Origin: Candidatus Nomurabacteria bacterium
GTDB taxonomy: Bacteria; Patescibacteriota; Minisyncoccia; Phycocordibacterales; UBA2100
Direction: 5' to 3'
Length of the DNA stretch: 5,832 bases
Assembly (NCBI GenBank): GCA_943359705.1
Contig: CALRIB010000051.1
Coordinates: 1 to 5,832 of the forward strand
Shown here piece by piece: positions 1-4,242 of the stretch (position 1 is the first letter of the stretch; each line of letters opens with the position of its first letter). A model generated the notes under the pieces. It searched no databases. It saw nothing but the letters and a program-made list of their open reading frames with translations, and was not told where the DNA came from. The position numbers and the translations under genes are program-made.

Positions 1-399
1 AGCGGAGACACTGGCCGTTTGACCGAGGACAACGCTCTGCGCTGCCGGTGCGCATGCGAGTGCACCCGTTGTTGCCGGTGCTACGACCGTAAAGTTACAA
101 GCAGCCGAGAGACCTGCGCTTGAGACCGTGACGGTGTAGTTGCCTGCAGCCGGATAACTGACCGCGAACTGCGTACCTACCGCGTTTGTGATGTTGAGGT
201 TCGTACCTGACCAGACGTAGGTGCCGTTGCCGCCGGTTGCGGTGAGAACGATGGCCTGATTCTGGTTGACGGTAGCTGTCGGTGACGTACAGACGAGCGG
301 AGTAACTGTCTGCGCGAAGCTAATCGCGCCGAGGCTCATCCCCATGACCGCGATACCGGTAACGATGGAGACGAACTGGTATTTGTGACTTGTTTTCAT
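1..399 (-). CDS. Secreted Ig/PKD-like repeat protein, N-terminal part (cut by the window edge)
   Basis: The minus strand is open for 133 codons from the ATG at 399 to the left edge with no stop, so the C-terminal part is missing. Residues 1-29 look like a signal peptide: basic start MKTSHKYQ, hydrophobic stretch to about residue 28, likely cleavage after SFA before Gln30. The mature part is rich in Thr, Val, Ala, Gly and Asn. It contains one domain with W63, then YPAAGNYTVTVSS (82-94), a pattern typical of PKD/Ig-like beta-sandwiches, and then C101. A second copy begins at about residue 114: L35-x-C37, V44 and Q48 recur as L114-x-C116, V123 and Q127, an offset of 79 residues. C37 and C101 could form an intradomain disulfide. 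It is probably an exported surface or adhesin-like repeat protein; no ligand can be named. No Shine-Dalgarno is visible before the ATG. Confidence is high that the gene is real and moderate on the fold. Confidence 0.8.
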   Translation of the reverse strand, partial: MKTSHKYQFVSIVTGIAVMGMSLGAISFAQTVTPLVCTSPTATVNQNQAIVLTATGGNGTYVWSGTNLNITNAVGTQFAVSYPAAGNYTVTVSSAGLSAACNFTVVAPATTGALACAPAAQSVVLGQTASVSA

Positions 400-566
400 A
401 GTTTTAATGTTTTATTAGGTTCTAATGTTTCGACCTTTTGAATGGGCCCCGTGCATAAGACGAGGTAAACCTATTCAACTTACCCGCGGAGTTTCGCATA
501 GGGTCAATGTGTTCTTAATGAAGACGATGCGGTCTCGTCTCCGACAATCTCAACGAATATGAGGCG
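400..566. other. Intergenic spacer with short repeats
   Basis: These 167 bases separate two leftward genes. Close to the start of the Ig-like gene lies an 8-base direct repeat TAATGTTT (405-412 and 423-430, 18-base period) and an inverted repeat ATTAG-GTT-CTAAT (414-426). These AT-rich elements would fall in the 5' leader or core promoter of that gene. I see no well-spaced -35/-10 pair and no hairpin followed by a T-run. No small ORF with a convincing start is present. Confidence 0.4.
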
Positions 567-1232
567 CTATTTTTTTCGTTCAAACGAGACCTCCTGCGGC
601 CCGGCGGCGTATGCGGCCACTTGGTATGCCTGGAACGCGAACGTGACTTTTTCGGCGCTCACCGTAAAGGCGGAATAATTTTCCGGTTTCGGATCGGTAC
701 CTTCGGGGAATTGGAAGCCGTCGTGAAGCTCGGTCTTCAACACTTCTTTCGATTTCGCGGCCACGTCCTCGAGTGATTGGTCTATGAGCGTCAGTGCATC
801 CTCGAGCGATAGAGCTTTGCCTGTCGTGCGGTCGAAATTGAGACCCACAATGATGGAGTTGGGGTGCGCACCGCCGGTGTATTCCGAGTAGATGAGTTTG
901 GCTGACACGATATCTGAGCCGATATACGCGGAATCAAAAATGCTGATGAACTCGTTTTTCGCCGAGGTCATAAGCGGACCCGCCGCGTCCTGCTTGAATT
1001 GTGCAATCGCATCGTCAACGGATTTTTTTATCGTCGCATCAATAGCCGGTATGCCGAACTGCGGATACGTGGCGCGGACAGAGTACGTGTCGGTCTCGTC
1101 GTAGACGGTCGGTGATTGTATGGCCACGCCGGGCCCGGTCGACACAGGAGTGTTGGTACCGATGTTTTTCGCGATAACAAATCCGATGACGAGTCCGGCT
1201 ACAAGCATTCCGACGTAGAGACTGCGATTCAT
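567..1232 (-). CDS. Membrane-anchored DUF4163/DUF3298 (RsiV C-terminal-like) protein
   Basis: This 221-residue protein has one N-terminal membrane segment (about residues 5-21, YVGMLVAGLVIGFVIA) with MNR before it, so the rest should lie outside the membrane. A Thr/Pro/Gly-rich linker (25-42) leads into a DUF4163-like part (about 44-100, starting YDETDTYSVRATYP). The DUF3298 part follows, with the hallmark YTGGAHPN (118-125), NFDRTTGKALSLEDAL (132-147) and the C-terminal signature F200..YQVAAYAAGPQEV (203-215). In the family this architecture occurs in the lysozyme-sensing part of anti-sigma factor RsiV, in PdaC-type peptidoglycan deacetylases, and in many stand-alone envelope proteins. Here there is no cytoplasmic anti-sigma domain, no deacetylase domain and no sigma-factor gene nearby, so the role (perhaps wall or ligand binding) is unknown. 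The start is supported by a -10-like TATACT exactly 6 nt before the ATG. The stop is TAG at 567-569. Confidence 0.85.
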   Translation of the reverse strand: MNRSLYVGMLVAGLVIGFVIAKNIGTNTPVSTGPGVAIQSPTVYDETDTYSVRATYPQFGIPAIDATIKKSVDDAIAQFKQDAAGPLMTSAKNEFISIFDSAYIGSDIVSAKLIYSEYTGGAHPNSIIVGLNFDRTTGKALSLEDALTLIDQSLEDVAAKSKEVLKTELHDGFQFPEGTDPKPENYSAFTVSAEKVTFAFQAYQVAAYAAGPQEVSFERKK

Positions 1233-1238
1233 TGACCG

Positions 1239-1268
1239 AGTATACCCTGCCTACCGGCAGGCAGGCAA
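1239..1268 (-). promoter_or_regulatory. Probable leaderless promoter of the DUF3298 gene
   Basis: On the minus strand TATACT (1244-1239, five of six matches to TATAAT) is followed by six bases and then the ATG at 1232, so the expected transcription start is the A of the start codon. An upstream TTGCCT (1268-1263, four of six matches to TTGACA) lies 18 bases before it. No Shine-Dalgarno is present, consistent with a leaderless mRNA. The spacer between the boxes is almost entirely filled by the GC-rich hairpin at 1246-1265. This is a sequence prediction only. Confidence 0.5.
1246..1265. repeat. GC-rich palindromic element between umuC-like gene and DUF3298 gene
   Basis: The sequence CCTGCCTACCGGCAGGCAGG can fold as CCTGCCT (1246-1252) paired with AGGCAGG (1259-1265), a 7-bp stem with a 6-base loop. 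An alternative register pairs CCTGCC (1246-1251) with GGCAGG (1256-1261) around TACC. It sits 10 bases after the polymerase stop codon and inside the promoter spacer of the next gene. No T-run follows on either strand, so it is a poor intrinsic terminator. From memory, closely similar CCTGCC...GGCAGG palindromes recur between genes in many Patescibacteria contigs, which would make it a REP-like dispersed repeat. Only one copy is seen here, so the repeat status is inference. Confidence 0.5.
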
Positions 1269-1275
1269 AAGCGCC

Positions 1276-2577
1276 TCACACTTCCCCCAAAAACGGGATG
1301 GGCAGACGCCTGCGGCTCGTCTCGCCTTTGAACAATTGGCGAACACGCGCGGGCGCATCGCCCCGCTCGCCGAGATGCGCGCCGAATCTCATCGCTTGAA
1401 AACTTGAGCCTAAGAAAACGGCGTGCTTGCCGTAGCGCGCCGAGAGCGCATCGACCGATTCAAATATTTTCCGTATTCCTTCGGTCTTTAAGACGCCGCC
1501 GAAGAGGTCGAGCTGCGCACTCTTCGCATCCTGCAGTTTCAAAAGCGAAATGCCCGTCGCGCGATAGAGTACGCCCGGCTTGAAGACGCGCGGAAAATAT
1601 TCTCTCACCATCTTGAGGACGTCGTGCGGTACCGAAGTCGCATGAGAAAGTTTGAGTTCAAGCCCGTGGTAGCGAAAATCCTGCGTCTTGAGAAAGAATG
1701 CTATCTCTGCCGTCGCAAGGTTCCACCGGCGCGCTTTGATGCAGGCGTTCTCGATATTCTTTGAGAGCTGCGAAAAAACGAAGTCTGGGTCGCACGAGGG
1801 CGGCGTGAAGGTCTTTGTCTTTTGTATCGACTGATATGTTGTACGCCCTTTGTCGAGCTCGAACACCACAACGCCGTTCAACTCTCTCCAGAGTTCAACG
1901 TAGGGTTTCGACAGATTCGCGACGACCCACTGCTCATTCTTATTGACCAGTTCGAGCGCGGTGCGCACACCGAGTTTTTCGAGGTACGCGGCCGTGTTCC
2001 CGCCTATTCCCCACAGTTTGACGCACGGCGTTTTTGCGAGATAGGTATGCGCGTCCCCAAGCGGAATGACGGTGAAACCTGCGGGCTTTTGCCATTTCGA
2101 CCCGACTTTCGCCAAGACCTTCGTCGCCGAGAGCCCCATGCTAAAGGTAATGTCGAGCTCGCGCTCCAAGTCGCGCTTGATGGCGCGCGCGATGTCGGCG
2201 TATCCCATGTGGTGCATGCGCCGCAGACCGGTAAGGTCGGCAAAACACTCATCTATTGAGTATTCCTCCACCGCGGGAGTGTAGCGCCGCACGATTTCGT
2301 ACATACGATTGGAGTAGAGACTATAGGTCTCATAGTCTGACGGAAGAACGATGGCGTCGGGGCATGCCTTGAGCGCATCGGACAATCTCACGCCGCGCTT
2401 CACACCGCGACGTTTGGCCTCGTACGTGCATGCGGAAACGATGCCACGCTCTTTACCGGTGATGACGGGCTTGCCGCGGAGTTTCGGATTCTTCGCCACC
2501 TCGCACGACGCAAAAAAAGAATCCCCGTCGATGTGGAGTATCGCTCTGGGGAACGACCGGGGTTCATTCCAGGCCAT
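1276..2577 (-). CDS. umuC: Y-family translesion DNA polymerase (UmuC/DinB-type)
   Basis: The 433-residue protein is a full-length Y-family polymerase, an error-prone enzyme that copies past damaged bases. The first metal-binding motif is HIDGDSFFASCE (15-26): D17 is the catalytic aspartate and F22 sits at the steric-gate position. The second motif is EYSIDECFADLTG (105-117), with catalytic D109 and E110. Helix-hairpin-helix-like sequence (KLWGIGGNTAAYLEKLGV) follows in the thumb region, then the little-finger domain. QLDLF (355-359) matches the beta-clamp-binding motif; E. coli UmuC has QLNLF at nearly the same position. A basic tail ends in LPIPFLGEV. The start codon lies two bases after the stop of the LexA-like gene (TAA-GT-ATG), so the two are almost certainly one operon, probably translationally coupled and under the same SOS operator. 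A UmuC assignment is favoured by the UmuD-like neighbour and length; a DinB (Pol IV) label cannot be excluded. Confidence 0.93.
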   Translation of the reverse strand: MAWNEPRSFPRAILHIDGDSFFASCEVAKNPKLRGKPVITGKERGIVSACTYEAKRRGVKRGVRLSDALKACPDAIVLPSDYETYSLYSNRMYEIVRRYTPAVEEYSIDECFADLTGLRRMHHMGYADIARAIKRDLERELDITFSMGLSATKVLAKVGSKWQKPAGFTVIPLGDAHTYLAKTPCVKLWGIGGNTAAYLEKLGVRTALELVNKNEQWVVANLSKPYVELWRELNGVVVFELDKGRTTYQSIQKTKTFTPPSCDPDFVFSQLSKNIENACIKARRWNLATAEIAFFLKTQDFRYHGLELKLSHATSVPHDVLKMVREYFPRVFKPGVLYRATGISLLKLQDAKSAQLDLFGGVLKTEGIRKIFESVDALSARYGKHAVFLGSSFQAMRFGAHLGERGDAPARVRQLFKGETSRRRLPIPFLGEV

Positions 2578-2579
2578 AC

Positions 2580-3134
2580 TTAATACTTGCGGACTACGGC
2601 AGTGACAACGGCCTCAACGCGGAACGACTCTCCGGGATAAATGGGTTGGTATTTTTTGTTGGCCGGTTCGAGGAAATATTTCTCACCATTCTTTCGTAAG
2701 TATTTCATCGTGTATTCGTTGTCGATGCTCGCGATGACGATTTGCCCCGGCTTGTATGAAGCCTTCCGCTCGACGACAACCATATCCCCCGGCCTGATGC
2801 CGGCGTCTATCATGGAATCGCCTTTTACTTTCAAAATGTAACTCGACTCTTTGTTGGGTATAAGGTATTCGTCAAAATCCAACACATCGAGCAGCTCTTC
2901 CTCCGCGGCTGAAGGAAATCCCGCCTCCACCACTCCCAAGAGGCGCGCGCCACCGAGATTCCCCGGAATGATGCGCGTTCCGTCTTTGCGCACCGCTCCC
3001 TGCTCGACCAACTTGCCGAGCCGATAGTGCACCGCACTTTTTGTGCGGTAGTTCCAAATGCTCATGAGCTCCGAAAAGGAAGGCATGCGCTTCTTTTGCG
3101 CATAGAATTTTGAGAGTTCGTTCCGGAAATCCAT
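2580..3134 (-). CDS. lexA: LexA/UmuD-like SOS repressor with S24 self-cleaving peptidase domain
   Basis: This 184-residue protein combines a winged-helix DNA-binding domain (about 1-58; helix-turn-helix around MPSFSELM...TKSAVHYRLGKLVEQG, 17-47) with an S24 peptidase domain. The self-cleavage site is Ala71-Gly72 in GVVEAGFPSAAEEE. The catalytic serine is S107 in KGDSMIDAGIRPGD and the catalytic lysine is K144 in NEYTMKYL. The spacings (36 from Ala to Ser, 37 from Ser to Lys) equal those of E. coli UmuD (C24, S60, K97), and AGFPS and GDSMID are also UmuD-like. The protein is slightly short for LexA (about 200). As the family works, RecA bound to single-stranded DNA triggers cleavage and derepression. 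It lies under its own SOS box and directly before the polymerase gene. ATG at 3134 is the only reasonable start in frame; GGAGG lies just one base before it. Confidence 0.92.
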   Translation of the reverse strand: MDFRNELSKFYAQKKRMPSFSELMSIWNYRTKSAVHYRLGKLVEQGAVRKDGTRIIPGNLGGARLLGVVEAGFPSAAEEELLDVLDFDEYLIPNKESSYILKVKGDSMIDAGIRPGDMVVVERKASYKPGQIVIASIDNEYTMKYLRKNGEKYFLEPANKKYQPIYPGESFRVEAVVTAVVRKY

Positions 3135-3135
3135 T

Positions 3136-3140
3136 CCTCC
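3136..3140 (-). promoter_or_regulatory. Shine-Dalgarno GGAGG with unusually short spacing before lexA
   Basis: On the minus strand GGAGG (3140-3136) is separated from the lexA ATG (3134-3132) by a single A, where 5-9 bases are usual. The next in-frame Met is residue 17, inside the helix-turn-helix, and no in-frame GTG or TTG gives better spacing. The start therefore stays at 3134. Either initiation is weak, or the transcript begins at or after this site and the SD is not used. Confidence 0.5.
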
Positions 3141-3142
3141 AG

Positions 3143-3148
3143 TGTATA
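3143..3148 (-). promoter_or_regulatory. Candidate -10 box of the lexA-umuC operon, overlapping the SOS operator
   Basis: TATACA (3148-3143, minus) overlaps the left arm of the SOS box. Transcription from it would begin at about 3136, two bases before the ATG. The other arm offers TATAGA (3164-3159, minus), which would start near 3152 and give an 18-base leader that includes GGAGG. No convincing -35 is seen for either (TTGCAT at 3169-3164 is the best and is poorly spaced for the first). In both cases a repressor on the operator would block RNA polymerase. Confidence 0.4.
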
Positions 3149-3164
3149 GAACGTTCGTTCTATA
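3145..3164. promoter_or_regulatory. SOS box (LexA operator)
   Basis: TATAGAACGTTCGTTCTATA has 8-bp inverted arms (TATAGAAC / GTTCTATA) around a 4-base centre. Its core GAAC-N4-GTTC (3149-3160) is the Gram-positive/Bacillus-type LexA box rather than the E. coli CTGT-N8-ACAG type. The centre is GTTC, so GAACGTTC is itself a second, overlapping palindrome with three half-sites in a row. It begins 11 bases upstream of the lexA ATG, where autorepression would be expected, and lies 56 bases before the start codon of the divergent hydrolase gene. The match between this site and the adjacent LexA-like gene makes the call strong without experiment. Confidence 0.9.
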
Positions 3165-3207
3165 TGCAAGTGCGCATAAAGTATCACGCCCTATGCGAAT
3201 CGCGCGT

Positions 3208-3213
3208 TATGAT
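3208..3213 (+). promoter_or_regulatory. Candidate -10 box giving a leaderless serine hydrolase mRNA
   Basis: TATGAT (five of six matches to TATAAT) is followed by GTGGGT and then the ATG at 3220, placing the expected transcription start on the A of the start codon. No -35 match is found at 16-18 bases upstream and no extended -10 TG is present. The exact geometry repeats that of the DUF3298 gene, which supports both. Confidence 0.4.
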
Positions 3214-3219
3214 GTGGGT

Positions 3220-4239
3220 ATGAGGCGCGTCCTACGCTCCTTCCTGAGGCCGGTGGTGCTAGCCATCGCAGCGAGTTTTGTGCTCGGTTTTTTTGCGCAT
3301 GCGTTCCTCGGCCTAGCGAACACCTCGGTCGCGAGCGCGTCACTCTACGAACCGACGCTTAGGGAAACCGGAAAATACAAACTCGTCACTCCCCTTCTTG
3401 CCTGCGGCAATCCTGACGACTCGAAAAATTTCCAAGAATACAAGGACCTTGAGACAACACTACGGGCGATGGTGGATTCCGAGAAAAAAGCGGGCCATGC
3501 GACTGACATTTCTATTTACTTCCGCGGCCTGCAGGGTAAATGGCTGAGTGTGAACGAGGACGTGAAGTACACCCCCGCCTCGCTCCTCAAAGTGCCGCTC
3601 ATGATCGCCTATTTCAAAGCCCGCGAATCAAACCCCGCTCTATTTTCCACAAAACTGTACTACGACGGAGTCGTCGACCTTAACTCCGCCGAGGTCTTCA
3701 GGCCCGATCATTCCATGAGCCCGGGCTGGTACTCCGTCGAGGATCTTATCAAACGGATGATCATCGAATCGGGCAACAACGCGACCAATCTTTTGTATCA
3801 ACATATCGACGAAAAGACGCTCAACGAAGTGTTTACCGACCTCGGTCTTCCGCCACCGCCCACCAACAAACCGGCCGAGAATTACATTTCCGCGCGGTCG
3901 TACAATTACTTTTTCCGCGTTCTTATAAATGCAACCTACCTTTCACCCGACGATTCCGAACAAGCGCTCGAGATACTCACGCAGTCGAAATTTGAGGACG
4001 GCTTGCGCGCCGGCGTACCGGATACCGTATCGGTGGCTGATAAGTTCGGCGAACGCTCTCTCTTCGACCAGAACGGCACCGTGCTTGACCGCGAATTACA
4101 TGATTGCGGCATTATCTTTGGGGAGAAACAACGCTACCAACTCTGCGTTATGACACGCGGCCAAGACTTTACCGACCTCGAACATGTGATTCAAGCCATC
4201 AGCAAAACCGTCTACGACCAGCTGCAAAACGTCGAATAA
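3220..4239 (+). CDS. Membrane-anchored serine hydrolase, class A beta-lactamase/PBP fold
   Basis: From ATG 3220 the protein has 339 residues. A basic start (MRRVLRSFLR) and a hydrophobic segment (about 11-33) form an uncleaved anchor or signal peptide, so the enzyme should act outside the membrane. The catalytic domain (about 85-335) shows SxxK as S121-L-L-K124, SxN as S184-G-N186, and K275-F-G277 in the place of KTG: the penicillin-recognising serine hydrolase set (beta-lactamase2-like family). The general-base Glu of the omega loop (ExxLN in class A enzymes) is not recognisable, so a peptidoglycan-acting or non-lactamase hydrolase is more likely than true resistance. The frame is open back to a GTG at 3142, but that would translate through the SOS box and put 26 polar residues before the anchor. 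ATG 3220 is preferred because it starts at the membrane signal and has a -10 six bases upstream. ATG 3193 is a third option. Confidence 0.85.
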   Translation: MRRVLRSFLRPVVLAIAASFVLGFFAHAFLGLANTSVASASLYEPTLRETGKYKLVTPLLACGNPDDSKNFQEYKDLETTLRAMVDSEKKAGHATDISIYFRGLQGKWLSVNEDVKYTPASLLKVPLMIAYFKARESNPALFSTKLYYDGVVDLNSAEVFRPDHSMSPGWYSVEDLIKRMIIESGNNATNLLYQHIDEKTLNEVFTDLGLPPPPTNKPAENYISARSYNYFFRVLINATYLSPDDSEQALEILTQSKFEDGLRAGVPDTVSVADKFGERSLFDQNGTVLDRELHDCGIIFGEKQRYQLCVMTRGQDFTDLEHVIQAISKTVYDQLQNVE

Positions 4240-4242
4240 TTA
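4237..4242. other. Abutting convergent stop codons (TAATTA)
   Basis: The palindrome TAATTA holds the hydrolase stop TAA on the plus strand (4237-4239) and the threonine synthase stop TAA on the minus strand (4242-4240) with no base between. There is no room for a terminator between the genes, and no hairpin plus T-run is visible next to the junction on either strand. Each transcript must therefore run into the other gene before ending. Confidence 0.9.

Noticed and set aside
479..507. TTGACC (minus, 507-502) as the -35 box of the Ig-like gene
   Set aside because: No hexamer resembling TATAAT lies 15-19 bases downstream; the best candidates are GGTAAG and TAAGTT.
522..540. Hairpin AGACGA-N7-TCGTCT downstream of the DUF3298 gene as a terminator
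   Set aside because: The stem is only 6 bp and no T-run follows on the minus strand, so it falls short of an intrinsic terminator.
2004..2252. An 82-codon minus-strand frame overlapping the polymerase gene
   Set aside because: It is an alternative frame within conserved polymerase codons with an arbitrary composition, and nothing supports separate expression.
1822..2259. A 145-codon plus-strand open frame opposite the polymerase gene
   Set aside because: It is antisense to well-conserved polymerase sequence, with no promoter or ribosome binding site, so it is treated as a shadow.
3142..3219. A 26-codon N-terminal extension of the serine hydrolase from GTG 3142
   Set aside because: It would be translated straight through the SOS box, has no Shine-Dalgarno, and puts polar residues before the membrane anchor. 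ATG 3220 fits better.
3220..4239. Antibiotic-resistance beta-lactamase
   Set aside because: The SxxK, SxN and K-x-G motifs are present, but the class A omega-loop glutamate motif is not seen, and the context gives no support for resistance.
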